Positions 35,233 to 43,516 of a DNA stretch of 64,000 nt are shown piece after piece. A model generated the notes under the pieces. It was given only the letters and a program-made list of their open reading frames with translations. It made no database searches and had not been told where the DNA came from. The translations under genes were made by a program, and so were the position numbers. Each line of letters starts with the position of its first letter. The stretch's first letter is position 1. The stretch is from the NCBI RefSeq assembly GCF_031951985.1, contig NZ_JAVLVU010000001.1, forward strand, positions 4,774,001 through 4,838,000, given 5' to 3'. Source of the DNA: Mucilaginibacter terrae. Its GTDB lineage: Bacteria > Bacteroidota > Bacteroidia > Sphingobacteriales > Sphingobacteriaceae.

Positions 35233-35874
35233 TTACTTCTTAGGGAAATTTGCATTCGCAATTACTTCTTCAATTTGTTGCGTATGGCGGTTGCTGTGTG
35301 CTGCAATAAGTAGTATGAATTGGTAAGCATCATAGGTGCCAATGGGCAAAACCGATACATGGTTGCGCAAATCAACAGGCGTATTTTTAATAAAGGCTAT
35401 TAGCTTTTCGCGGTTTTTAGTAAATGAGGCCAGTGCTTCGGCTGCTGTTTTGTAAGGTGAATTGGCCGGTTGCAGGGCTTCAAAAGTTTTAGCTTTATGT
35501 GAGCGGTCTTCTACAACTTTAACCAGTTCTTCATCGGTAAATTTGATGCCTGCTCTTGCTTCGGGGTTTGCCGGTTTGGCTAACGAAGCCTCAATCATGG
35601 TCCAGAGGTTTTTTTCGGCTGCTGCAATGTGTTTCATGCATTCTTCTATACTCCATTTATCGGCAGTAGGTTTAAATTTAAGTTGCGCCTCGTTTAAATC
35701 CGCAAGCGCTTTAACGGCATCTGTTTGTGTTTGCTGCAGTAATTTGCTGGCGTAATCTTTCTCTTGTGGCGTAAGCATATGTTGCGTTGTTGTTATCGGT
35801 GATTGTTGCTGTGCATGACTTTGGTATGCATTGAGGCTTAGCAATGCAATAACGAGTAAATAGTACTTTTTCAT
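35233..35874 (-). CDS. Exported DinB-family protein
   Basis: 213 residues. Signal peptide MKKYYLLVIALLSLNAYQSHAQ, then a DinB-like four-helix bundle with the metal-binding His pattern: KWSIEECMKHIAAAE at about 70-85 and AAHSNRHTQQIEEV at the end. DinB/YfiT proteins bind divalent metal and many are thiol-dependent transferases; export to the periplasm is unusual for the family but seen in this phylum. Function unknown. Confidence 0.85.
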   Translation of the reverse strand: MKKYYLLVIALLSLNAYQSHAQQQSPITTTQHMLTPQEKDYASKLLQQTQTDAVKALADLNEAQLKFKPTADKWSIEECMKHIAAAEKNLWTMIEASLAKPANPEARAGIKFTDEELVKVVEDRSHKAKTFEALQPANSPYKTAAEALASFTKNREKLIAFIKNTPVDLRNHVSVLPIGTYDAYQFILLIAAHSNRHTQQIEEVIANANFPKK

Positions 35875-35885
35875 GATTTATCTGG

Positions 35886-36357
35886 TTATGATAGGCTTAA
35901 TGCTGTCTCTTCACGTTTATCGGGTTGGCCCTTGCCGGTGGTTATAAGGCTAATGAGGCTTTGCAGGTAAAAAGGCCAGCCGCCTGCACCTGTGCAATCT
36001 TTGTAGCATTCAGCATTTGGGGGTAAGGCCAAGGTGGGTAAAGCGCAAGTGTGTTTTGCCATCTTTTTCGCTTACATCAAAACAGATGGTTGTGCCGGTC
36101 CATTCTTTTTTGTTATGTATAAAGCTAAGGTTGCTGTCGGTAGTTAACCAAACCACTTTTTTGCCTCCAATAAGCTCCGTTATTTTATGTCGTGAGTAGT
36201 GCATATCCTTATGCTGATAAATTAATTCATCGTTTAGTTTATCGGTTGGTTCGGTCACCTTTTCCGACCACCACTCGTTTACCCTGTTAACGGCATCAAA
36301 AACCACCATTGGTGTTTGTGTTAATGTAAAGCTGGTTGTAAAACTGTTGTTGCTCAT
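35886..36357 (-). pseudogene. SRPBCC/AHSA1-type protein, frameshifted in a C run
   Basis: The intact frame from ATG 36357 gives 115 residues of an AHSA1-like SRPBCC protein (PMVVFDAVNRVNEWWSE, KVVWLTTDSNLSF, LRFTHLGLTP) and stops at 36010. Reading on in the next frame gives a perfect continuation, NAECYKDCTGAGGWPFYLQS then LISLITTGKGQP, the normal C-terminus of the family, ending at 35886. The switch lies at the five-G run 36019-36023; four would restore the frame. This is either a sequencing error, a recent inactivation, or slippage-based phase variation. It is divergent from a GlxA-type regulator. Confidence 0.8.
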
Positions 36358-36428
36358 AGTATTATGGTTGTAATTGTGTTTGATCCATGCAATATTACCT
36401 ACTGAATATATAATTTATGGGGTGTTAT

Positions 36429-36462
36429 TTAGACAACTTGACGGGTTGATTTAGACATGTTG
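36429..36462. promoter_or_regulatory. Direct-repeat operator candidate, TTAGACAnnTTG x2
   Basis: TTAGACAACTTG at 36429-36440 and TTAGACATGTTG at 36451-36462 are spaced 22 bp start to start, two helical turns, as expected for AraC-family half sites. They lie in the 130-bp divergent region before the GlxA-type regulator and overlap its promoter. Confidence 0.5.
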
Positions 36463-36477
36463 TAAATATTATATTTG
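36446..36477 (+). promoter_or_regulatory. Promoter of the GlxA-type regulator
   Basis: TTG at 36446-36448 and TATATTTG at 36470-36477 with 21 nt between them fit the Bacteroidota -33/-7 pattern. The ATG follows 17 nt later. Confidence 0.55.
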
Positions 36478-36494
36478 CCTAAAGCCAATTGTTT

Positions 36495-37475
36495 ATGAAA
36501 CATTTAACTATCCTGGTTCCCAATGGCGAGAATAATCTCAGCAGTATTGTAGGTGCCTATAAAATATTTAGGAGGGCCAATGCTTACCGCAAAGAAGTTT
36601 TTAAGGTTGAACTGGCCGGCGTATCAAATACAGTTGATTTTCACGGAGGGTTGTTTACGGCCAGGCCGCATAAACATATAGCGCAAATCAGGAAAACCAA
36701 CCTAATTATTGTACCATCGCTTAATCATAACTATCATCAAACCATTGCCAACAACACAGAAATGATAGAGTGGCTTGCCGAGCAATACAACTACGGAGCC
36801 GAAATTGCGAGTATTTGCACAGGGGCGTATTTGTCGGCTGCTGCTGGTTTGTTGGATGGGCGGAGCTGCTCAACGCATTGGTTGGCCGCGCAGGAGTTAG
36901 GGCAATTGTACCCAAACGTAAAACTAAAAACCGACAGGATAATTACCGATGAGGCCGGCATATACACCAACGGTGGAGCTTATTCATTCCTGAACCTGAT
37001 ACTATACCTGGTTGAAAAGTATTATGACCGTGAAACTGCCATCTATTGTGCCAAGGTGTTCCAGATAGATATTGATAGGAGTAGCCAATCGTCTTTTATA
37101 GTTTTTAAAGGTTTTAAATCGCACAGCGATGAACTGATAAAAAAGGCTCAGAATTATATTGAGAGCAGGTTACACGAAAAAATATCTATAGAACAGCTGG
37201 CAGCCGGTTTTGCCATCGGTCGCCGCAATTTCGACAGGCGGTTTATACGCGCTACCGGTAGTACACCCATTGAGTATGCTCAGCGCGTAAAAATTGAAGC
37301 CGCCAAAAAAGCCTTTGAAAACAGCGCCAAAGCTATAAACGAAGTAATGTATGAAGTTGGCTACGCCGATACCAAAGCTTTCCGGGAAGTATTCAGGAAA
37401 ATTACCGGCATGTCGCCGTTGGAGTACCGTGGGAGGTATAATAAAGATGCGGTTGTGGGGTATAGATTATTTTAG
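36495..37475 (+). CDS. GlxA-family transcriptional regulator (DJ-1/PfpI domain plus AraC HTH)
   Basis: From ATG 36495 about 326 residues. The N-terminal half is a class I glutamine amidotransferase-like (DJ-1/PfpI) domain with the elbow ASICTGAYLSAAAGLL; the C-terminal half has two AraC-type helix-turn-helix units (SIEQLAAGFAIGRRNFDRRF and INEVMYEVGYADTKAFREVF) ending in MSPLEYRGRY. It likely senses a small ligand and acts on the divergent SRPBCC gene or itself through the direct repeats upstream. A TTG at 36489 is an alternative start. Confidence 0.92.
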   Translation: MKHLTILVPNGENNLSSIVGAYKIFRRANAYRKEVFKVELAGVSNTVDFHGGLFTARPHKHIAQIRKTNLIIVPSLNHNYHQTIANNTEMIEWLAEQYNYGAEIASICTGAYLSAAAGLLDGRSCSTHWLAAQELGQLYPNVKLKTDRIITDEAGIYTNGGAYSFLNLILYLVEKYYDRETAIYCAKVFQIDIDRSSQSSFIVFKGFKSHSDELIKKAQNYIESRLHEKISIEQLAAGFAIGRRNFDRRFIRATGSTPIEYAQRVKIEAAKKAFENSAKAINEVMYEVGYADTKAFREVFRKITGMSPLEYRGRYNKDAVVGYRLF

Positions 37476-37599
37476 AAAATAGGTGTGGATACAAAACAGC
37501 GGTTTGATTTTATTATTAGTGATTTTGCAAGGGACCTGAACCTTGATTCCAAAACGATCGACGAATTAGATTATTAAGCACTTTAAAGGCTACCAAACA

Positions 37600-37629
37600 A
37601 AAAAGCTCCACATTTCTGTGAAGCTTTTT
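37600..37629 (-). terminator. Terminator after the first tRNA-Lys
   Basis: On the minus strand AAAAAGCTTCACA...TGTGGAGCTTTTTT forms a hairpin with a T run just past the tRNA 3' end. Confidence 0.7.
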
Positions 37630-37630
37630 G

Positions 37631-37703
37631 TGATCCCGCTGGGATTCGAACCCAGGACCACTACATTAAAAGTGTAATGCTCTACCAGCTGAGCTACGGA
37701 ATC
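37631..37703 (-). tRNA. tRNA-Lys (UUU), copy 1
   Basis: 73 nt. The acceptor GATTCCG pairs with CGGGATC, the loop CTTTTAA gives anticodon UUU, the T arm is CTGGGTTCGAATCCCAG. Identical to the copy at 37810-37882. Confidence 0.95.
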
Positions 37704-37773
37704 ATTTTTTATTTTGACTTAAACTGGTGGGTTAAGCCATCTTTAATCTTACGTTGAGTTCCCTGTTTTGGAG

Positions 37774-37808
37774 AAAAAAGCCTCCTGATAATTATCAGGA
37801 GGCTTTTT
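37774..37808 (-). terminator. Terminator between the two tRNA-Lys genes
   Basis: AAAAAGCCTCCTGATAA pairs with TTATCAGGAGGCTTTTT with almost no loop. Confidence 0.75.
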
Positions 37809-37809
37809 G

Positions 37810-37882
37810 TGATCCCGCTGGGATTCGAACCCAGGACCACTACATTAAAAGTGTAATGCTCTACCAGCTGAGCTACGGAATC
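37810..37882 (-). tRNA. tRNA-Lys (UUU), copy 2
   Basis: Identical in sequence to the copy 179 bp away; each has its own terminator, a simple tandem duplication. Confidence 0.95.
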
Positions 37883-37994
37883 AACTCGTATCGTTTCCGA
37901 TTAAAGTGGTGCAAATATAGGGTTTATTGCCATTGCCTGCAAAAGTTTTTCAAATAAATTTCAATATAAAATTAACACTTTAATAATCAGAAAT

Positions 37995-39002
37995 TTAAAG
38001 TTGCAGTATGCCAATTTTACCCCTGTCGCCGGCAAATATAACCAGTTTGCCTTGTTTGGCTTTTTGGCATGCATTGTAGCTAATGGTGTCAAAAGGCTTC
38101 CAGTTAATGCCACCATCGGTGGTAATATTACTTCCGGACGTACCGGTAGAGATAAATGTAGCGCCCTGTAAATATATCACACACGACTGAAAACCTGCGG
38201 GTTGCTGATTCGCTAATTCCGGTTTTGAGGTTTTTTTACCCATAGGCAGGTAGCAGGCAACAGAATCGGCACGGTTGTTTTTTTCATAATTGCCGCCCAC
38301 AAAAACTTCGCTACTATTACCATTTGCTACCGAAAATATACCGGCAGCAGGTTTTCCCTGTGCAAGAGGAAGGTTTAATGCATCGGCTTTTTTGCCGTTA
38401 ACGGTTATTTTGCGGGCAACACTCCCCCCGGTAACCAAGGTTAGCTGCATGGTTTTGGCATTTACAGTTAAGCAGGTACCACTGGCGGCAAAGGCGGCTT
38501 CGCCATCAACAGCCGCAGGTTGAACGGCATGTTTATTCCAGTTTAGGCCACCGTCTTTGGTTTCGAGCAATAAAAATTTACCATCAATAGGGTCGCCCAT
38601 TACAAAACCGTGTTGCTTGCCCGCAAAATCCATGGCATCTAAAAAGTAAGACTTATCCTCATTTTTATAAACTTCTTTCCAACTTAAACCGCCATCAACC
38701 GTTTTTAAAATCAACGCCGGTGTTCCCGAACTCATGATGATGGCTTCCTTGTCCGAAAAAGCTTCGATGTCTCTGAAATCGCTTTGTTCGTATCCTTTCA
38801 ATTGTTGCCACTTCCAGGTTAACCCTCCATCGGTGCTTTGGGCTATATGCCCCTTGCTGCCACTTATCCACGCAACGTGGTCATTTACAACCGAAAGGCC
38901 TCTTATGCTGCAAGGTTTACCCTGTTCAATAAGTTTTACAGTTTGGGCTTTACTAATGCCGGCATTAATTGCAAGAAGCAGCAGAATATATACGTATCTC
39001 AT
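37995..39002 (-). CDS. Exported Ycf48/BNR-repeat-like beta-propeller protein
   Basis: 335 residues with a signal peptide (to about 19, ...GISKAQ). The mature part has propeller-type repeats with Asp-box cores: STDGGLTWK, KTVDGGLSWK, ETKDGGLNWN and TTDGGINWK. The layout resembles Ycf48-like or sialidase-like folds, often labelled oxidoreductase without biochemical support. It lies 5 bp downstream of the DUF2147 gene on the same strand, so they form an operon. Confidence 0.82.
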   Translation of the reverse strand: MRYVYILLLLAINAGISKAQTVKLIEQGKPCSIRGLSVVNDHVAWISGSKGHIAQSTDGGLTWKWQQLKGYEQSDFRDIEAFSDKEAIIMSSGTPALILKTVDGGLSWKEVYKNEDKSYFLDAMDFAGKQHGFVMGDPIDGKFLLLETKDGGLNWNKHAVQPAAVDGEAAFAASGTCLTVNAKTMQLTLVTGGSVARKITVNGKKADALNLPLAQGKPAAGIFSVANGNSSEVFVGGNYEKNNRADSVACYLPMGKKTSKPELANQQPAGFQSCVIYLQGATFISTGTSGSNITTDGGINWKPFDTISYNACQKAKQGKLVIFAGDRGKIGILQL

Positions 39003-39007
39003 TTTGT

Positions 39008-39451
39008 TTATTTAACCCGCGTCCATACTTCCGAGCGGCCGAGTAGCGATATGCCAATGTAGCCTCTTATTTTGAGTTTATTGCCGTCCAATGTCATTTT
39101 GCAACTGTAAGTTTTACCGTTTTTAGGATCGTAAATAGTGCCGTCTTCATAAACGTTTTCTCCATCGTGCTTAAAACCTTTTAAAATTTCTAAACCCAAT
39201 AATGGGGTTGATCGCAGCGATGCATTAGGGTTTTTACTGTCTACCTTAGGCTGGCCGGTACTTTCATCATTCGGCGATTTGAGCCAAGCCAGTTTGCCAA
39301 AAAATAAATTCTCTTTCTTGTAAATCTGTATTTGCCCTTCGCCGCTTGGATTAATCCATTTGCCCAACACGGCATTGGCATTTTGAGCAAAGGTAGCGGT
39401 GCTTATTAAGCTGCAAAATAATAGCAGCATTAAAGTGATATTTTTCTTCAT
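39008..39451 (-). CDS. DUF2147 family exported protein
   Basis: 147 residues: signal peptide to about 22 (...TATFAQ) and a single DUF2147 beta-barrel-like domain, with VLGKWINPSGEGQIQIYKKE, the GKLAWL strand and the typical end LKIRGYIGISLLGRSEVWTR. It is first gene of a two-gene operon with the propeller protein. Function of the family is not established. Confidence 0.9.
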   Translation of the reverse strand: MKKNITLMLLLFCSLISTATFAQNANAVLGKWINPSGEGQIQIYKKENLFFGKLAWLKSPNDESTGQPKVDSKNPNASLRSTPLLGLEILKGFKHDGENVYEDGTIYDPKNGKTYSCKMTLDGNKLKIRGYIGISLLGRSEVWTRVK

Positions 39452-39549
39452 AAATTCATAATTGTAAACCGAAATTATAAGTAAACAGCACTATATCAAA
39501 CCAATGCTAAGTTTTTTTAATTTTATTAATAGCGTTAAGCTTAAACTAC

Positions 39550-39557
39550 TATATTTG
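39550..39557 (+). promoter_or_regulatory. -7 box TATATTTG before the tRNA-Leu pair
   Basis: Exact TAnnTTTG match 55 nt before the first tRNA-Leu. Confidence 0.45.
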
Positions 39558-39612
39558 CAGCCTCGTACTGATTTGGGGTGTTAGTGAAGGCTAATGTTCA
39601 ACAAAGAAATCA

Positions 39613-39696
39613 GCCCAGGTGGCGAAATTGGTAAACGTTGCGGTCTCAGAAGCCGTTGAGAATTGTCTCTTGAGAGTTCGAGTCTCTCCCTGGGCA
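39613..39696 (+). tRNA. tRNA-Leu (CAG)
   Basis: 84 nt with the long variable arm. Acceptor GCCCAGG/CCTGGGC, loop CTCAGAA with anticodon CAG, T arm GAGAGTTCGAGTCTCTC. The anticodon stem is weak, with G-T pairs at both ends. CCA is not directly encoded. Confidence 0.88.
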
Positions 39697-39756
39697 CACC
39701 ACTTGAAAATAATAGATAGCACTTTGGGGTGCTATTTTAATTTGTACTGTACATAA

Positions 39757-39840
39757 GCCCAGGTGGCGAAACTGGTAGACGCACCATCTTGAGGGGGTGG
39801 CATCCGTAAGGTTGTACGAGTTCGAATCTCGTTCTGGGCA
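39757..39840 (+). tRNA. tRNA-Leu (GAG)
   Basis: 84 nt, acceptor GCCCAGG/TCTGGGC, loop TTGAGGG with anticodon GAG, variable arm CATCCGTAAGGTTG, T arm ACGAGTTCGAATCTCGT. A perfect terminator follows. Confidence 0.92.
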
Positions 39841-39843
39841 CAA

Positions 39844-39883
39844 ACAAAATAAGCAGCTAATGAAAATTAGCTGCTTATTTTGT
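39844..39883 (+). terminator. Terminator after the tRNA-Leu genes
   Basis: A perfect 17-bp stem (ACAAAATAAGCAGCTAA at 39844-39860 with 39867-39883) and a 6-nt loop; it also covers the 3' flank of the convergent hypothetical gene. Confidence 0.88.
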
Positions 39884-39884
39884 T

Positions 39885-40211
39885 TTATAATAAATCCGGG
39901 TCGGTTTTTCCAGTATTAGGCGTGGTGATTTTACTTAACGAGTAAGTAATTTCTCCATCCTGTTCGGCTCCGGCTATTAAACCTTTGTCGTATAATTTAG
40001 TTAAAACCTGTTCGGCCTGCCGGTGTAAATTTTGAGGCGCTTCTTTAGGAGCGTATTCTGTTAGTTTGGCTGCTACATCGGGAGCGGTGCCTTCGCCCAG
40101 TTGAGCTAATGCATATAAAACTTTGTCTTGCCAATCGGCATCAGCATAAAATGCATCAGGCGGAGCCACCGGCTTAAACTCTTCATTAAAAGATTGATCA
40201 GCTTTATTCAT
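39885..40211 (-). CDS. Hypothetical protein with winged-helix-like pattern
   Basis: 108 residues, acidic, soluble. WQDKVLYALAQLGEGTAPDVAAKLTEYAP followed by LHRQAEQVLTKLYDKGLIAGAEQDGEITYSLS has the helix-helix-wing order of a small winged helix-turn-helix. No family recognised. It lies at the host side of the prophage and may belong to either. Confidence 0.6.
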   Translation of the reverse strand: MNKADQSFNEEFKPVAPPDAFYADADWQDKVLYALAQLGEGTAPDVAAKLTEYAPKEAPQNLHRQAEQVLTKLYDKGLIAGAEQDGEITYSLSKITTPNTGKTDPDLL

Positions 40212-40334
40212 AATGAATATACAACATACGCTATTGGGTTTTTGTTTGACGCATTTGTCATTGCATAATATTGAAAATCAGTACAATAACTGGATTTAAT
40301 TGAGTATATGCATGAATTGCTTTATAATTGTAGC

Positions 40335-40706
40335 ATGATCAAAGCATATCAACTCTACACCGGTGCCGACGGGCACTCATACTTTAAAACCGGGAATGTA
40401 TCAGAAGCCGTAATAACCCGTGCCGAGTCTATCCGTTTCCAGGAATCGCCTGAAGGTTCGGTTTATGATTGGCATCCGGCACCTACTATGCAGTTTGTTA
40501 TCAACCTGAGGGGAACATTGGAGTTTACTACATTTAAAGGAGAGTTTTTTATTTTGAAGCCGGGAGAAGTGCTGATTGCCCAGGACACCACAGGCAGCGG
40601 TCATAAATGGCGTTTATTGGGTACCGATCCATGGCAACGTGCGTATGTGGTATTTGACCAAACCACCGATATAAACTTTATTGCCGAAGAAGTAGCCGAT
40701 GTTTAA
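40335..40706 (+). CDS. Cupin-fold protein
   Basis: From ATG 40335 (MIKAYQLYTG) 123 residues. The double-stranded beta-helix pattern is clear: WHPAPTMQFVINLRGTLEFT, then ILKPGEVLIAQDTTGSGHKW. Only some of the usual His metal ligands are present (His in DWHPAP and SGHKW). It is the last plus-strand gene before the prophage and converges on it, overlapping the first prophage gene by 4 bp. Confidence 0.8.
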   Translation: MIKAYQLYTGADGHSYFKTGNVSEAVITRAESIRFQESPEGSVYDWHPAPTMQFVINLRGTLEFTTFKGEFFILKPGEVLIAQDTTGSGHKWRLLGTDPWQRAYVVFDQTTDINFIAEEVADV

Positions 40707-41161
40707 GATTGGCGATTGGTTTTAAAGTGATGCTGATAATACCACTCCATGATATAAGCGCCATCTTCCCATGTAAGTTTACCGTCGGCTGCAAATTGCG
40801 CTATAAGTACTGATAAGTTATGCAGATAGGCACTTTTAAGGTTTCCGGTTAATGCTTGTAAATTTTTGATAGCACATGCTGTAATTTGTTCGGGGTTACT
40901 GCTATCGGCACATTCATTAGCCAATTTTAACTGTAATAAAATTTGAGGGACTTTGGCGCGTAAAATAGCTTTTATCTTGTCATCAATATCGCCGGGTATA
41001 ATTACCGTTAAAATATCTGCGACCGGCGAATCAATAAACTTTTTAATATTTTCGGTAATTGTAACCCCAATGTTGATTGCTGATTTTAGATCGGCAGGGA
41101 TACTGTTAAATAAAGACTGGATAGCTTTCCATATTTTCTTTAGCCAATTTTTTAAGCTCAT
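40703..41161 (-). CDS. Prophage lysis-region protein of unknown function
   Basis: 152 residues, helical, opening MSLKNWLKKIWKAIQSLFNS, an amphipathic basic N-terminus. A central part (ILTVIIPGDIDDKIKAILRA) is followed by AACAIKNLQ-like helices and an acidic GKLTWEDGAYIMEWYYQHHF near the end. It overlaps the start of... the holin candidate by 4 bp, suggesting a role in lysis or at the membrane. No family recognised. Confidence 0.65.
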   Translation of the reverse strand: MSLKNWLKKIWKAIQSLFNSIPADLKSAINIGVTITENIKKFIDSPVADILTVIIPGDIDDKIKAILRAKVPQILLQLKLANECADSSNPEQITACAIKNLQALTGNLKSAYLHNLSVLIAQFAADGKLTWEDGAYIMEWYYQHHFKTNRQS

Positions 41162-41412
41162 AAATTTCTATTGTTTTTAAATGATTGGTAAGTTTTAGTG
41201 AGGTACAAAATAGTTTTAACCAGCATGGATAGTGCGGATAGGCAGGCTACCAGGCAACCTGCACATGTTGATACCGTACCGATGAGTTTGAGTAATTCAT
41301 CTGTTTGCATGGGTACCTTTACCGCAATTAAATAACTACTTAAAGCTGATAAAATGCCAAGCTCCGGCTTGTAATTGAGGTAATTGTATACGTAAGTTAT
41401 TACTTCTCTCAT
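41158..41412 (-). CDS. Holin candidate
   Basis: 84 residues with two membrane segments (about 18-34 and 42-68) and a basic C-terminus (YQSFKNNRNL). Size, topology and position between an endolysin gene and another small gene, with 4-bp overlaps on both sides, are those of a phage holin. No sequence family recognised, so the call is from context. Confidence 0.6.
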   Translation of the reverse strand: MREVITYVYNYLNYKPELGILSALSSYLIAVKVPMQTDELLKLIGTVSTCAGCLVACLSALSMLVKTILYLTKTYQSFKNNRNL

Positions 41413-41873
41413 GAGTCATATTTTTTGAGATTGTATTTATTAATTATGGCGATAAGTTTATTGGGATAGGAAGGGTCGGTTGCGTAGCCTGCTTTCAAAA
41501 ATGCCCAGGCTTGCTCTTCGGACGTTTTGGCTGTAAATACACCGTGGGTAGTGTAACGTTTGTTTACCTGTAAAAATCGGACGCGGTCGGTAAAACCATC
41601 TTCAATAGAGTTATATGAACGGAAATATTGAGGAGCTTTTACAGGTTTTCCGTTTACATATTCTGTGGTATCATATAAAACCTTCTTGCCTTTCCAACCG
41701 GAACCAGCCTTTATGCCGAAATAGTTGTAGTGCATGGATGATAGTTTTGACTTACCTGAATTACTTTCCAGTATGGCTTGCGCAAGCATTAAGGATGGAA
41801 ATAGCTTTGTATTTAAACATGCTGATACAGCCATGCCTTGTACGTGTAGTACAAAATCAGTAATTGTGTTCAT
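41409..41873 (-). CDS. Glucosaminidase-domain endolysin
   Basis: 154 residues, one FlgJ/N-acetylglucosaminidase-type domain: LFPSLMLAQAILESNSGKSK with the catalytic Glu, then NYFGIKAG, KAPQYFRSYNSIEDGF and TDPSYPNKLIAIINKYNL. It cleaves peptidoglycan during host lysis. It has no signal peptide, so it would need the adjacent holin. Confidence 0.9.
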   Translation of the reverse strand: MNTITDFVLHVQGMAVSACLNTKLFPSLMLAQAILESNSGKSKLSSMHYNYFGIKAGSGWKGKKVLYDTTEYVNGKPVKAPQYFRSYNSIEDGFTDRVRFLQVNKRYTTHGVFTAKTSEEQAWAFLKAGYATDPSYPNKLIAIINKYNLKKYDS

Positions 41874-41941
41874 GAAATTTTAATGAGAAGATGTTGAACA
41901 AGTAAGGGCAGTATTTAATAAGAAAGGTTGAAAATATTTTT

Positions 41942-42142
41942 TTAACCCTTATACCACCTAAAGTGAACTATTTTTTGTGCCACTCCCCTTTGATCTGTGG
42001 TGTAAGCTAAACTTAGCCCTTTAAAACCTATGCCTTGTTCAATAAACTGTTGCCGGTTTGAAGCTATTGATAATCCTTTAAATCCTATGGCTTGTTCTAT
42101 TTTTTCGGCAGGTTTTATACAAATACTAATGCTGCTAAACAT
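41942..42142 (-). CDS. Small prophage protein with an internal duplication
   Basis: 66 residues containing two near-identical units, KIEQAIGFKGLSIA and FIEQGIGFKGLSLA, 18 residues apart. It overlaps the end of the spike gene by 8 bp and may be a small tail-fibre accessory or chaperone. Function unknown. Confidence 0.55.
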   Translation of the reverse strand: MFSSISICIKPAEKIEQAIGFKGLSIASNRQQFIEQGIGFKGLSLAYTTDQRGVAQKIVHFRWYKG

Positions 42143-43514
42143 ATTGATTGGTTAAAGTAACTCTTATTTGAACCCATTTTGCGTTAACAGGACTTGGGCT
42201 GGCATTTTTATTGAATAATGAGCTGCCGTTACCAATCCCGGCACTATCAAAAAGTGGCTGTACATTCCATTCAAAGCTTATAAATGTACCTGCAGATACT
42301 AATGGTGTACTTATCCAGTCGGTATTGGTAGTTGCATTAGGTTTGGCGTCGGCATCTGTCCAGCGCATTTCGTAACTAAGCCTGTCTGGGTTACCCGCGC
42401 CGGTTGAGTTATTACCAGCATATACAGCAGAATCGGGAACATTGTTATTGGAGGTGGAGCCTCCTGACGTACTTTTGTTAAAGAGCAAAAAGCCATTATA
42501 ATTTATACTTTGTATCTGAACCGGATTAGCAGCCGCCAGTATAGGGGCTGAAGTTATCTGTCCCCATACTTTACCAGGAGCCAAAACCAAATCTGTGCCG
42601 GAAAAAACAAGGTCAGGGGTATTGTTTGAATTACTTATAATAGCATCGTTATCGGGTTTCCATTCGGATGAGGTATCTGTGGCCAATGCTGTAGCTAACA
42701 ATGTTCCACCAATATTATCCACCCCATTTTGTGCTGCACCTAAATGAAGACTTTCGGGCAAAAGAGTAAAATCCAATTTTGCAGCATTGTTAAAAAGAGG
42801 GGGAGCACTGAAAGAGTTTAAAAAGTATCCTGGATTATCTGCTTTAAACGTAGAAAGTGATTTATAAGTCCCTGTTGACAGAACTCTTACCATACCCATG
42901 ATGTTGTTATAATCAATGTTAGCCGCCGTAACCTGATTCAAAGACTGGAGTGTGATACGAGAGTTAGAGTTGAAGTAAGAGTTTGTAAAAAATGAGTTAT
43001 TACCTGATAAATTAACATCGATAAATAGACAGTAGTTATATTGAAATATAGCGGTTTGATTTATAATTGATATAAATTTGCATCGGGTCGCAATCGATGA
43101 TAAAGCTAATATCAATTGATTTGATATATTATAAAATACACAATCAGACAGACCTCCATTTAAACTAATTGTTCCATAGTCTTTTAATGTTAAATTATTT
43201 AATGTTATCCCCTGCGTTGCATTAAAACTAAATGTACTAGCACCTGTACCTTTAAAAACGACATTACCATCACCGACCATGGTTGAACCCATGGCTATAT
43301 TGGGGGTTCCTGATACACCTTCCTCATAGGTGCCTGTGCCAATGATGATTTTAACAACAGTTGGGCTTTGTAAAGCAACTATTGCAGCTCTTACACCTGA
43401 ATAGGTAAGTTTGGGTGTATCTGGAGTTAAGCCGTCATTTGCGTCGTTACCTGCTTTACTTATATAGTAGTTGATGCCATTTGTTGTGGCGGGTACCCTG
43501 AAATTATTAGCCAT
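42135..43514 (-). CDS. Tail spike/fibre protein with parallel beta-helix
   Basis: 459 residues. The opening NGINYYISKAGNDANDGLTP is typical of right-handed beta-helix proteins (pectate-lyase-like), followed by strand ladders such as TMVGDGNVVFKGTG and GITLNNLTLKDYGTISLNGG. The C-terminal part (from about 290) is Ser/Asn-rich and ends in a strand region KWVQIRVTLTNQYV. It probably contacts the host surface; no catalytic site is seen. Confidence 0.75.
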   Translation of the reverse strand: MANNFRVPATTNGINYYISKAGNDANDGLTPDTPKLTYSGVRAAIVALQSPTVVKIIIGTGTYEEGVSGTPNIAMGSTMVGDGNVVFKGTGASTFSFNATQGITLNNLTLKDYGTISLNGGLSDCVFYNISNQLILALSSIATRCKFISIINQTAIFQYNYCLFIDVNLSGNNSFFTNSYFNSNSRITLQSLNQVTAANIDYNNIMGMVRVLSTGTYKSLSTFKADNPGYFLNSFSAPPLFNNAAKLDFTLLPESLHLGAAQNGVDNIGGTLLATALATDTSSEWKPDNDAIISNSNNTPDLVFSGTDLVLAPGKVWGQITSAPILAAANPVQIQSINYNGFLLFNKSTSGGSTSNNNVPDSAVYAGNNSTGAGNPDRLSYEMRWTDADAKPNATTNTDWISTPLVSAGTFISFEWNVQPLFDSAGIGNGSSLFNKNASPSPVNAKWVQIRVTLTNQYV

Positions 43515-43516
43515 GT

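Noticed and set aside
37485..37577. 30-codon GTG-started frame after the GlxA-type regulator (VDTKQRFDFIISDFARDLN...)
   Set aside because: It could be the end of a decayed gene, but is too short and isolated to support.
37754..37957. Open frame of 67 codons on the plus strand
   Set aside because: It is the complement of tRNA-Lys copy 2 and its terminator.
39646..39843. Open frame of 65 codons on the minus strand
   Set aside because: It is antisense to the two tRNA-Leu genes, whose folds are clear.
39757..40703. tRNA-Leu (GAG) as the prophage attachment site
   Set aside because: Two genes lie between it and the prophage and no duplicated tRNA 3' end is seen in the window; the right end is missing, so it cannot be tested here.
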